A stretch of DNA of 64,000 nt from Bradyrhizobium sp. sGM-13 (lineage in GTDB: Bacteria; Pseudomonadota; Alphaproteobacteria; Rhizobiales; Xanthobacteraceae): positions 33,587 through 97,586 of the forward strand of contig NZ_JAGWDK010000025.1 in the NCBI RefSeq assembly GCF_018398875.1, written 5' to 3'. A program made the position numbers and the translations under genes. Positions 35,553 through 43,509 of the stretch are shown here, piece after piece (position 1 is the first letter of the stretch; the number at the start of each line of letters is the position of its first letter). The notes beneath the pieces are model-generated. The model was not told where the DNA came from. It saw only the letters and a program-made list of their open reading frames with translations, and did no database searches.

Positions 35553-36135
35553 TCGGCGGCTTTTTACGTTGTGTGGGACCGCGGCCGGCCCACCGGGGAA
35601 CGCGGTAGATGAATTCTATTTACGTAGTCGAGTCAGTCCGCGCAACGGCCAAATCGTTTTGGATCGAACAGCGGTTCACTGCTACGGGGCTGCGAAATGA
35701 GAATGATTCAGCAGGTTGGTATACCAGGAGGAGTGGGAACAGCCAAAGAAATGAACTAAGGATCTCATTTTTGGTCGACGTGCGCCCGAATGGATTGGTT
35801 CGGCGTTAGGCTCAACGAGATAATCGAAAAATGTTCTGATCTTCAGCGGTGCCAGCGGCGACGGCTGATCCGCGACCTGGCCTCCTCTGCTTGCCCTACA
35901 AGACGCCGGTGCATTCTTGGGGGCCGGCGGTGAGCGCATCGAGGGCTATTCAGCCAGAGCCGACCCGATATGCGGACCTATCAACGCGCTGTCGGGATTC
36001 TTGGCCGGCGTGTTCGGCATCGGCGCCGAGCCTTGCCGGCGCGGGAAAGCTGGAAGCTCGGTGACGATTTCGCCGAAGGGATTTTTGATCCGCATTTACG
36101 GCTTTTTCGTCGGGTTGTTGTCGACCTTGATGGGC
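35553..36135. other. 583-bp gene-poor gap upstream of sdhC
   Basis: I found no credible gene here. Codon use and GC in all frames are mixed, unlike the flanking genes. It must hold the sdhC promoter. An imperfect palindrome GAGAATGATTCAG (about 35699-35711) contains GAATGATTC, which resembles the core of Irr-binding iron control elements. The left part is AT-richer (35600-35800). The right part looks like degraded sequence. Confidence 0.4.
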
Positions 36136-36642
36136 CTAGTTGAGACGTGTCGCGGATCCCTCAGCCTTCAGCCGCACCTCGCTATGACGCCATTTGCGGA
36201 TATCGCCCTGACGTTCGAGGCGACCAGTTTCAACCAAGACCTGAATGCGGGCAGCGAACATTTCGTCGGTAACGCCGAGGCCGCGTTCATGGCCTTGTTT
36301 TACGGCATACCAGATGATGGCTGCCATCTTCCGCCAGCGAGGTACGATAACCGAGAGGATGATTTGGTCGACCTGCTCCTCGGATGCAGTGGGTGGAAGC
36401 TGAACCTGGTCCCAACGCAACGAGCTGTTGATTTCGGGAAACTCGTCAAACGGAAGCAAATCGGGAAAGCGCTGAAAAATCTCTTGCAGTAGCTCCGAGT
36501 TGAGCTTGATGACAAGATCCCTGACGGAGGCGGCGTCCTTGTCGTGGCCGGCGAGAATGTTTGCAGCCGCCCTCGCTTCATCAAGTTCGCGGGCCGCAGT
36601 GAGCAAATAATCGAGGATCTCGGCCGCCTGGTCTTCATCCAT
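36136..36642 (-). CDS. DUF3658-domain protein of unknown function
   Basis: This 168-residue soluble protein starts at the ATG at 36642 (MDEDQAAEILDYLLTAAREL). The N-terminal part is helical. The second half has LRWDQVQLPPTASEEQVDQI and IWYAVKQGHERGLGVTDEMF, ending AARIQVLVETGRLERQGDIR / WRHSEVRL. That last stretch matches my recollection of DUF3658 (small helical domain ending in a GxLExxGDxxxxxxSEVRL pattern). The function is unknown. It ends the rightmost part of a gene-poor region and lies 25 bp after the matB stop in the same direction. Confidence 0.7.
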   Translation of the reverse strand: MDEDQAAEILDYLLTAARELDEARAAANILAGHDKDAASVRDLVIKLNSELLQEIFQRFPDLLPFDEFPEINSSLRWDQVQLPPTASEEQVDQIILSVIVPRWRKMAAIIWYAVKQGHERGLGVTDEMFAARIQVLVETGRLERQGDIRKWRHSEVRLKAEGSATRLN

Positions 36643-36667
36643 CTCTGCCCCCGGAGCGGCCGCGCGC

Positions 36668-38197
36668 CTAACCCTTCGTGTAGATACTCTTATACGTATC
36701 CCGCAAAATATTCTTCTGCACCTTGCCCATGGCGTTGCGCGGCAATTCGTCAACGACGAAGACGCGCTTCGGCATCTTGAATTTGGCAAGTCGTCCGTCG
36801 AGCGCTTTCAGCACGCCCGCCTCGGTGACGTCTGCGCCCTTGTTGCAGACCAGCACCGCGGTGACGCCTTCGCCGAAATCGGCATGCGGCACGCCGATCA
36901 CGGCGGATTCGATCACGCCCGGCATGGCGTCGATCTCGCTCTCGATTTCCTTGGGGTAGACGTTGAAGCCGCCTGAAATCACCAGATCCTTGCCGCGGCC
37001 CAGGATGTGCACGTATCCCTTGGCGTCGATCTTGCCGAGATCGCCGGTGATGAAGAAGCCGTCGTCGCGAAATTCGGCTTTTGTCTTCTCGGGCATGCGC
37101 CAGTAGCCCTTGAACACGTTGGGCCCTTTCACCTCGATCATGCCGATCTCGTCGCGCGCGAGCTCCTTGCCGGTCTCTGGATCGGTGACGCGCACGGAAA
37201 CGCCGGGCAGGGGATGGCCGACGGCACCGGGGACGCGCTCGCCATCGTAGGGGTTTGAGGTGTTCATGTTGGTCTCGGTCATGCCGTAGCGTTCCAGCAC
37301 GGCGTGGCCGGTGCGCGCGGCCCATTCACGATGGGTGTCGGCGAGCAGCGGCGCAGAGCCCGAAATGAACAGCCGCATGTGGCTGGTCGATTCCTTCGAC
37401 AACGCCGGGCTCTGCAACAGCCGCGTGTAGAAGGTCGGCACGCCCATCAGCACGGTGGCGCGCGCCATCAGCTTGATGATCATTTCAGGGTCGAATTTCG
37501 GCAGGAAGATCATTGAGGCGCGGGCGAACAGGGTCACGTTGCTCGCCACGAACAGGCCGTGGGTGTGATAGATCGGCAGCGCGTGGATCAGCACGTCCTT
37601 GTCGGTGAAGCGCCAATAGTCGACCAGGCTGTAGGAGTTCGAGGCCAGATTGTCGTGCGTCAGCATCGCTCCCTTGGAGCGGCCGGTGGTGCCTGAGGTG
37701 TAGAGAATGGCAGCCAGATCGTCATTGCCTCGGGCGACCGTCGCGAAGACGGCATCGGCCTTGGCGGCGGCGTCCGTCAGTGACCCCTTGCCGTCGGGCC
37801 CGAGCGTTTCGACCTTTGCCTTCACCTTCGCCGCGATAGTGCCGATGTCCTCGGCCTTGGACGGATCGCAGACGACCAGCGCGGGCTCGGCGTCGGAGAT
37901 GAAGTAGTCGAGCTCGTTCAGCGTATAGGCGGTGTTGAGCGGCAAATAGACCGCGCCGGCGCGTACGGTTGCGAGATAGAGCACCAGCGCCGGCACCGAT
38001 TTCTCAGTCTGGGCTGCGACACGGTCGCCGAGCTTGACGCCGCGCGAGACCAGCACATTCGCCGTCTGGCCGGCGCGGGCGATCAGCTCGCCATAGCTGA
38101 TGCGCGTGCCATCGAGCATCTCGATCGCGAGCCGATTCGGATCGTCGAGCGTGTCGAACAGGCGGGAAAACAGGTTGGCGTTGGCAGTCGTGTTCAT
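36668..38197 (-). CDS. matB: Malonyl-CoA synthetase (malonate-CoA ligase)
   Basis: This 509-residue ANL-superfamily enzyme makes malonyl-CoA from malonate, ATP and CoA. AMP-binding motifs are AAILYTSGTTGRSKGAMLTH, LERYGMTETNMNTSNPYDGE and the hinge/A8 region GDLGKIDAKGYVHILGRGKD. The catalytic lysine is in LPRNAMGKVQKNILR. The TETNMNTSNPYDGERVPGAVG stretch (broken here as TETNMNTSN and PYDGERVPGAVG) is close to Rhodopseudomonas MatB. The ATG at 38197 fits the family length of about 503. The usual partner matA (malonyl-CoA decarboxylase) is not in the window. It is divergent from an SDR gene across an 88-bp region with a perfect palindrome. Confidence 0.93.
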   Translation of the reverse strand: MNTTANANLFSRLFDTLDDPNRLAIEMLDGTRISYGELIARAGQTANVLVSRGVKLGDRVAAQTEKSVPALVLYLATVRAGAVYLPLNTAYTLNELDYFISDAEPALVVCDPSKAEDIGTIAAKVKAKVETLGPDGKGSLTDAAAKADAVFATVARGNDDLAAILYTSGTTGRSKGAMLTHDNLASNSYSLVDYWRFTDKDVLIHALPIYHTHGLFVASNVTLFARASMIFLPKFDPEMIIKLMARATVLMGVPTFYTRLLQSPALSKESTSHMRLFISGSAPLLADTHREWAARTGHAVLERYGMTETNMNTSNPYDGERVPGAVGHPLPGVSVRVTDPETGKELARDEIGMIEVKGPNVFKGYWRMPEKTKAEFRDDGFFITGDLGKIDAKGYVHILGRGKDLVISGGFNVYPKEIESEIDAMPGVIESAVIGVPHADFGEGVTAVLVCNKGADVTEAGVLKALDGRLAKFKMPKRVFVVDELPRNAMGKVQKNILRDTYKSIYTKG

Positions 38198-38221
38198 GCA
38201 AACTTCCCCAAGAGGGCGCTG

Positions 38222-38240
38222 GCCTGCGAATTTCGCAGGC
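38222..38240. promoter_or_regulatory. Perfect palindrome GCCTGCGAA-T-TTCGCAGGC between matB and an SDR gene
   Basis: Two exact 9-base arms flank one base. It sits midway between divergent start codons (matB at 38197, SDR at 38286), the usual place for an operator controlling both. Its CCTGCGAA arm also occurs in the family B elements, so an origin as a repeat fragment cannot be excluded. Confidence 0.45.
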
Positions 38241-38285
38241 TGGAATAGCAAGAACGCCCTTCAAAAAGCAACGGAGACAGTTTGC

Positions 38286-39047
38286 ATGACAAATGGCGGG
38301 AAACGCGTGGCCTGGGTGACGGGCGGTGGCAGCGGGATCGGCGAGGCCGGCGCCGAGGCGCTGGCAGCCGATGGCTGGACGGTGGTGGTCTCGGGGCGGC
38401 GGAAAGATGCCCTCGACAAGGTCGTGGCCAATATCACTCAAAAGGGCGGCAAAGCCGAGGCGATCGCGCTCGATGTCAGCAGCAAGGCGGATGTCGACAA
38501 GGCGGCGGACCAGATCCTCAGCCGACACGGCCGGATCGACCTCTTGGTCAACAGTGCCGGCATCAACGTGCCCAAGCGAAGCTGGGCCGACATGGAACTG
38601 GAGGGCTGGGGCAAGGTCGTCGATATCAACCTCAACGGCGTGCTCTACTGCATGCGCGCGGTGCTGCCGGCGATGCGAAAACAGAAGGACGGCTGCATCA
38701 TCAACGTCGCGTCCTGGGCCGGCCGTCACGTGTCAAAGATGCCGGGCCCGGCCTACACCACGACAAAACATGCGGTGCTGGCGCTGACCCATTCCTTCAA
38801 CATGGACGAATGCGTCAATGGCCTGCGCGCCTGCTGCCTGTCGCCGGGCGAGGTCGCGACCCCGATCCTGAAATCGCGGCCGGTGGTGCCATCGGAGGAA
38901 GAGCAGGCCAAAATGCTGCAGCCGGAAGATTGCGGTCGCACCATCGCCTTCGTCGCCAGCCTACCGCCGCGGGTCTGCGTCAACGAGATCCTGATCAGCC
39001 CGACGCATAATCGCGGCTTCATCCAGACGCCGCATAATCGGGATTGA
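38286..39047 (+). CDS. Short-chain dehydrogenase/reductase (classical SDR)
   Basis: This 253-residue NAD(P)-dependent oxidoreductase has the cofactor motif VTGGGSGIG (about residues 11-19), NSAG (about 90), the catalytic Ser in NVASWAGRH and Tyr157-x-x-x-Lys161 in PGPAYTTTKHAVLALTHS. The C-terminal part has RACCLSPGEVATPIL. Substrate is unknown. The ATG at 38286 has GGAGAC about 7 bases upstream. It is divergent from matB and may be coregulated with it. A family B palindrome follows the stop. Confidence 0.92.
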   Translation: MTNGGKRVAWVTGGGSGIGEAGAEALAADGWTVVVSGRRKDALDKVVANITQKGGKAEAIALDVSSKADVDKAADQILSRHGRIDLLVNSAGINVPKRSWADMELEGWGKVVDINLNGVLYCMRAVLPAMRKQKDGCIINVASWAGRHVSKMPGPAYTTTKHAVLALTHSFNMDECVNGLRACCLSPGEVATPILKSRPVVPSEEEQAKMLQPEDCGRTIAFVASLPPRVCVNEILISPTHNRGFIQTPHNRD

Positions 39048-39381
39048 AGCGAGCTCTCTCCATTGTCGTCCCTGCGAACGCAGGGACCCATAACCACTGA
39101 TGTTTGTGTTGCGCACCAGCGGTGGCCCCAGCTTTCGCAATGCTCACGCCTGTGGTTATGGGCCCCTGCGTTCGCAGGGGCGACGGGAGAGCGCCCCGTC
39201 ACCGCACGGATCACGCCCCCAAAAGTTTCAAGCATCACGATAAATTATTCGCCGAAACCGGCCCAAAAACCTCCCGTAGCTCGGGCCAACGACGACGAAA
39301 TCAACCGGTCCATCGACCAGCGTCGTTGTTTTCATCACCGGCGATACCCGCCGGGCACAGCAATCCTCGGGAGAAGATTCC
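39048..39381. other. 334-bp gap with a family B element
   Basis: Most of the left half is the palindromic element at 39065-39186. The remaining 190 bp before the fasciclin gene is its likely promoter and leader; it contains AT-richer sequence at 39235-39275. No coding frame is credible. Confidence 0.5.
39065..39186. repeat. 122-bp palindromic element, family B copy 2
   Basis: It starts GTCGTCCCTGCGAACGCAGG followed by GACCCATAACCAC. It ends GTGGTTATGGGCCCCTGCGT followed by TCGCAGGGGCGACGG. The arms are inverted repeats of about 33 bases with few mismatches around a core of about 55 bases. Confidence 0.92.
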
Positions 39382-39936
39382 ATGTCAAAACGTATTGCAC
39401 TTCTGTCCGCCGCCGTGTTCAGCGCGCTGGCTCTCACCGCCACCATCACCGCGCCAGTTAGCGCAGAAGAAAAGACCGTGATGGTCGGAGGTGCGGCGAT
39501 GTTCCCCTCCAAGAACATCATCCAGAACGCCGTCAACTCGAAGGACCACACCACGCTGGTCGCCGCCGTGAAGGCGGCCGGTCTGGTCGCGACGCTGGAA
39601 GGCAAGGGCCCGTTCACCGTGTTCGCGCCGACCAACACCGCCTTCGGCAAGCTGCCGGCCGGCACCGTCGAGACGCTGGTGAAGCCTGAGAACAAGGCGA
39701 CCCTGACCAAGATCCTCACCTACCATGTCGTGCCCGGCAAGCTCGCCGCGTCCGACCTCACAGATGGCAAGAAGCTCAAGACGGCCGAGGGCGAAGAGCT
39801 GACGGTCAAGAGGCAGGACGGCAAGACCTGGATCGTCGACGCCAAGGGCGGAACCTCTTCGGTCACGATCACCAACGTCAACCAGTCGAACGGCGTGATC
39901 CATGTGGTCGACACCGTGCTGATGCCGGCGTCCTGA
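39382..39936 (+). CDS. Secreted fasciclin (FAS1) domain protein
   Basis: This 184-residue protein has a signal peptide (about residues 1-30, ending APVSAEE). One FAS1 domain follows, with FTVFAPTNTAFGKLPAGTVE (box H1), LTKILTYHVVPGKLAASDL (YHVV) and GVIHVVDTVLMP (box H2). FAS1 domains mediate adhesion and cell-surface contacts; rhizobial homologues affect symbiosis. The ATG at 39382 has GGGAGA about 8 bases upstream. A strong terminator follows at 39981-40004, so the downstream cytochrome gene has its own promoter. Confidence 0.95.
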   Translation: MSKRIALLSAAVFSALALTATITAPVSAEEKTVMVGGAAMFPSKNIIQNAVNSKDHTTLVAAVKAAGLVATLEGKGPFTVFAPTNTAFGKLPAGTVETLVKPENKATLTKILTYHVVPGKLAASDLTDGKKLKTAEGEELTVKRQDGKTWIVDAKGGTSSVTITNVNQSNGVIHVVDTVLMPAS

Positions 39937-39980
39937 GCTCCCGCGCGCCGCTGACTGTCCCAACAGGGGCGTGCGGATTG

Positions 39981-40009
39981 GCGGGCCGGGGCAACCCGGC
40001 TCGCTTTTT
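39981..40009 (+). terminator. Intrinsic terminator after the fasciclin gene
   Basis: GCGGGCCGGG (39981-39990) pairs with CCCGGCTCGC (39995-40004, one G-T wobble) around GCAA, followed by TTTTT. Confidence 0.9.
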
Positions 40010-40113
40010 CGTGAAGGTCGATACGCGCCATGCATCGTTCTGATAGAATCATGGCAGTAACGAAACCAGGTTCCAGGCGTATATTCGATACGAATTGCAA
40101 GCGGGGATGAGCC

Positions 40114-40743
40114 ATGTCGGCCGTAACAGTCAGCGACGAGCACGCCGCGTCAACCAAGGCAAAGGTCATTCAGCCGGCTTGGGTGCGGGCGATGCATTGG
40201 ACCAACGCGTTTGCGATGGTCCTGATGATCATGTCGGGATGGCAGATCTATAACGCCTCGCCATTATTCGGCTTTACGTTCCCCCGTTCGATCACGCTGG
40301 GCGGCTGGCTCGCCGGAGGGCTGCTCTGGCATTTCGCCGCGATGTGGCTGTTGATGGTCAACGGCCTGATCTACTTGGTGATGGGCGTTGTTACCGGCCG
40401 CTTCCGCAAGAAGCTGCTGCCGATCACGCCGGAGGGTGTGATTTCAGATACGAAAGCTGCGCTGACCGGCAAGCTGTCGCACGACGACCTCAGCAGATAC
40501 AATTATGTGCAGAAGCTGCTCTACGCCGGCATCATCGTCGTCGGCATCCTCATCGTGTTGTCGGGACTGGCGCTCTGGAAGCCGGTGCAATTGAAATACC
40601 TGGCGGCGCTGTTCGGCGGCTATGAGGGCGCCCGTTACGTCCATTTCTTCTGCATGGCGGCGATTGTCGCCTTCATGGTGGTTCATGTTGCGCTCGCCCT
40701 CCTGGTGCCGAAGAGCCTGCGCGCCATGATCATCGGCCGCTAG
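40114..40743 (+). CDS. Cytochrome b561-type membrane subunit
   Basis: This 209-residue integral membrane protein of the cytochrome b/b6 (Ni-hydrogenase/b561) type has four helices with His heme ligands in VRAMHWTNAFAMVLMIMSGW, GLLWHFAAMWLLMVNGLIYL and YVHFFCMAAIVAFMVVHVAL. It probably passes electrons between the quinone pool and the molybdopterin enzyme encoded 17 bp downstream. The ATG at 40114 follows GCGGGGATGA. The pair resembles the YedYZ idea of a b-heme anchor plus sulfite-oxidase-fold enzyme, although the cytochrome is not a clear MsrQ homologue. Confidence 0.9.
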   Translation: MSAVTVSDEHAASTKAKVIQPAWVRAMHWTNAFAMVLMIMSGWQIYNASPLFGFTFPRSITLGGWLAGGLLWHFAAMWLLMVNGLIYLVMGVVTGRFRKKLLPITPEGVISDTKAALTGKLSHDDLSRYNYVQKLLYAGIIVVGILIVLSGLALWKPVQLKYLAALFGGYEGARYVHFFCMAAIVAFMVVHVALALLVPKSLRAMIIGR

Positions 40744-40760
40744 TTCAAGGGAGAACGATC

Positions 40761-41546
40761 ATGGGCCGCATGCGCAAGCTTCTGATTCCCGGCGTCGACA
40801 AGACGCTTCTCGTCAGAGACGCCGTCAAGTCCATGCCGGATCTCACCCGGCGGCGCTTCATCTCGGGCGGCGCCAGCCTCGGCGCGCTGACGCTTCTGAC
40901 CGGCTGCGACGTGACGGACAGCTTCTCGGCCGAGGAGATGCTGAAGCAGGTCTCGAAATTCAATGACGGTGTGCAGGCATTGATGTTCAATCCCAATGCG
41001 ATGGCGCCGACGTTCCCGGAAAGCGCAATTACAAAGCCGTTCCCGTTCAACGCCTATTACGACCTCGACGAGGCGCCGGAAGTCGACGGCAAGACGTGGA
41101 AGCTCGAGGTGCGCGGTCTCGTCGAGAACAAGAAGTCCTGGACGCTGGACGAGCTCTATCAACTGCCGCAGGTCAAGCAGGTGACGCGTCACATCTGCGT
41201 CGAAGGCTGGAGCGCGATCGGAAGCTGGACCGGCACGCCGTTGCGCGATTTCCTCAAACTGGTCGGCGCGGATACGCGGGCGAAATATGTCTGGTTCCAG
41301 TGCGCCGACAAAGACGGCTACAATTCGCCGCTCGACATGCCGAGCGCGCTGCATGCGCAGACCCAGATGACGTTCAAATTCGGCGACGAGATTCTGCCGC
41401 GCGCCTATGGTTTCCCGATGAAGATCAGGGTGCCGACCAAGCTCGGCTTCAAGAATCCGAAGTACGTGCTCTCGATGGAAGTCACCAACGACTACAAGGG
41501 CGGCTTCTGGGAAGACCAGGGATATAATTCGTTTAGCGGAAGTTAG
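40761..41546 (+). CDS. Molybdopterin-dependent oxidoreductase (sulfite-oxidase fold), Tat lipoprotein
   Basis: This 261-residue enzyme begins with a basic region, a twin-arginine motif TRRRFISGG (about residues 29-37) and a hydrophobic stretch ending LLTGC, with Cys49 as a lipobox cysteine. It should thus be exported folded and lipid-anchored. The molybdopterin domain has KSWTLDELYQLPQVKQVTRH, then the molybdenum-ligand cysteine in HICVEGWSAIGSWTGTPLRD. Further on are YNSPLDMPSALHAQTQMTF and GFPMKIRVPTKLGFKNPKYV. The dimer domain of true sulfite oxidases is missing, as in MsrP/YedY. The substrate is unknown. Confidence 0.9.
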   Translation: MGRMRKLLIPGVDKTLLVRDAVKSMPDLTRRRFISGGASLGALTLLTGCDVTDSFSAEEMLKQVSKFNDGVQALMFNPNAMAPTFPESAITKPFPFNAYYDLDEAPEVDGKTWKLEVRGLVENKKSWTLDELYQLPQVKQVTRHICVEGWSAIGSWTGTPLRDFLKLVGADTRAKYVWFQCADKDGYNSPLDMPSALHAQTQMTFKFGDEILPRAYGFPMKIRVPTKLGFKNPKYVLSMEVTNDYKGGFWEDQGYNSFSGS

Positions 41547-41580
41547 TCGCGCTTGGTCGCTTCGTCCTCAGCGCGTGACG

Positions 41581-43362
41581 TCAGGACGATCCAGCCTCTT
41601 GATGCAGCTCGCCACCCCGCATTAAGCGGCGGGCGATGTCGGCTGTCTGCAGTGAGGCACGTTCTGTCGGTGAATGGGCGGCCAGATAGCGGGCAACCGC
41701 GATCAGGATGTGCCGGCCCTCGTTCGTATCGCCCCACGTGCCGAACTGCCGGACTCCGGCCTCCAGCATCTGATATGCATGGAAGCCTGCATCTTCGCGC
41801 AGCACCGCATGCGCGAGCGTAGCGATCAGCGCCTGCGGCGAATGGCCGAGCGTGAGATGCCGTGCCACCAGGCTTGCAGCGAGATCGACCTGTCTCTGCC
41901 GGTCGAAGGCGTCGAGCAAGGCGGCGCTGATCGTCTCTGGATCCGCGGGCAGATCATCGAGTTGCTCGCTACCGTCGCCCGGAATGCGCGCCGGCGGCAC
42001 ATTGAGATAGCGCGCAAGGTAGAGCGCCATCGCTCCGTGCAATATGCCGCGCACGGCCGTGGCGTGAGTGTCAATGTGGGCAGTCCCGATGCGCATCAGC
42101 ATCTGGTGGACTGCGTTGGCGTAGGTGAACACGTGATGCGCCGTCTCCCAGTCGGCGTGCTCGTTGGCATTGCCGAAGCGGGCCACCCTGAGCGCTGCCG
42201 CGTAGGCGAGCGATTGGCCAAGGTCGGCAGGAGCGGCACCGGCGCGGATCGCCTCCTTGAGCGCGTCAACGATCCTGGCCGGATCGTCACCGAGCAGCTC
42301 TTGAGCAAGTGCGGCGTGGCCCGACCAGTCGCGCGAGCCGCGTCCGGCAGCGAACAGGCCCGCGAGTTCGCTGGTTGATTTCTCACACAACGCAACAAGG
42401 TCGACGGGCTGTCGCCACGCAGTCGACTCCTCAGCGCCACGGGCCGCTACCATCTGACCGACGACAGTCGGCAGCAGCGCCGCCGCGTGTTGCCAGCCTA
42501 TCAGGTCGAGGCACTCGAACGCCTTGTTGATGAAGTCGAGCGAGTGTCCGGTGTCGGCGAACGCCCGCTCGGTCTCGGCGGTGAACAGAACATCAGCGAG
42601 TTCAGCCGGGGAGAGGCCGGCAGCAATCGCCGTGAGCAGGGTGCGCTCGGCCGCCTCGCGATGGCGAACGTTTGTCCAGCGCCGTAGCCAACGTTTGAGC
42701 GCGGCCGGATCCGGCTGGCTTCCAAGCGGCGAGCGTTCCCGCCGCGGCGCCTCGCCGTCGCAGTCCGCCGCCACGCGGCGCGCGCCGTGGAATAGAGCGA
42801 GATAGGCTTCATCCTCCGGCAGCGAAGGCAGGATATTGGCGAGTGCCGTAAGGATCGTAAGACCGACGCCCCAGCCGTCGCGATTTTGCGCCCCGAACAG
42901 CGCCACCTCCCGCACGATTTCGGTCTGCGGTACGCCCGCCGCGAGCTGACCATGTATGGCCTTGGCAATGACCAGACCAAGGTCGTGGGCGAGGCCGTTC
43001 GCAAGCCGCTGACGCCAGTGCGCTGCGAGATCGGCATGCGTGAACGTGGTCTTCACCCAGACGTCACCATTGCGCACCTCGACCGGGCAGATCGGCACGT
43101 CGTCCGCCCACAGGTCGAAGGTGCAGCCGCTTTCGAGATCGAAGCGCGCGTGGTGCCAGTGACAGGTCAAGATGCCGTCTTCGACGCTGCCGCGCTCGAG
43201 CGGGAAGCCCATGTGCGGGCACCGATTGTCGAGCGCGAAGACACGTCCGCGGTCGTAAATGACGAGGATCGGACGATGGTCACCGTGCACAACGAGCCGC
43301 CCCTTGAGCTTCAGCTCCTCAAGGCTGCCCGCCAGCGCAAATTCCTTGCTCGGCGCGTCCAT
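41581..43362 (-). CDS. Rieske [2Fe-2S] protein with long helical C-terminal region
   Basis: This 593-residue protein has an N-terminal Rieske domain (about residues 8-105) with the cluster ligands in NRCPHMGFPLERG (Cys-x-His) and LTCHWHHARFDLESG (Cys-x2-His). The other 480 or so residues are nearly all helix, rich in Ala, Leu and His (DTGHSLDFINKAFECLDLIG, WETAHHVFTYANAVHQMLMR, GILHGAMALYLARYLN). I do not recognise this part with confidence; spaced His residues and the HxxTYANA-like text recall questin-oxidase-like proteins. The ATG at 43362 has GGGAGG 7 bases upstream. It is convergent with the molybdoenzyme gene. Confidence 0.8.
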   Translation of the reverse strand: MDAPSKEFALAGSLEELKLKGRLVVHGDHRPILVIYDRGRVFALDNRCPHMGFPLERGSVEDGILTCHWHHARFDLESGCTFDLWADDVPICPVEVRNGDVWVKTTFTHADLAAHWRQRLANGLAHDLGLVIAKAIHGQLAAGVPQTEIVREVALFGAQNRDGWGVGLTILTALANILPSLPEDEAYLALFHGARRVAADCDGEAPRRERSPLGSQPDPAALKRWLRRWTNVRHREAAERTLLTAIAAGLSPAELADVLFTAETERAFADTGHSLDFINKAFECLDLIGWQHAAALLPTVVGQMVAARGAEESTAWRQPVDLVALCEKSTSELAGLFAAGRGSRDWSGHAALAQELLGDDPARIVDALKEAIRAGAAPADLGQSLAYAAALRVARFGNANEHADWETAHHVFTYANAVHQMLMRIGTAHIDTHATAVRGILHGAMALYLARYLNVPPARIPGDGSEQLDDLPADPETISAALLDAFDRQRQVDLAASLVARHLTLGHSPQALIATLAHAVLREDAGFHAYQMLEAGVRQFGTWGDTNEGRHILIAVARYLAAHSPTERASLQTADIARRLMRGGELHQEAGSS

Positions 43363-43509
43363 GCGCATACCTCCCATTGTCGCTTCGGGGGTGCTGCAGG
43401 TACTGCGCAACATAGGCATCCTCTCGCGCAAAGGCGAGAGGGTGCGGTGGTGTTGGAGCTGCGCGAAGTAACCGCACTGGATCGCGCCGCTGCAGTTCTG
43501 AGCGTTACC

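Noticed and set aside
35917..36492. 191-codon rightward frame overlapping the DUF3658 gene
   Set aside because: It overlaps the better-supported leftward gene, has no ribosome site, and its sequence shows no domain.
39065..39186. Family B arms as simple transcription terminators
   Set aside because: The hairpins lack T tracts and also occur upstream of genes, so a repeated mobile element is a better description, although they may affect RNA ends.
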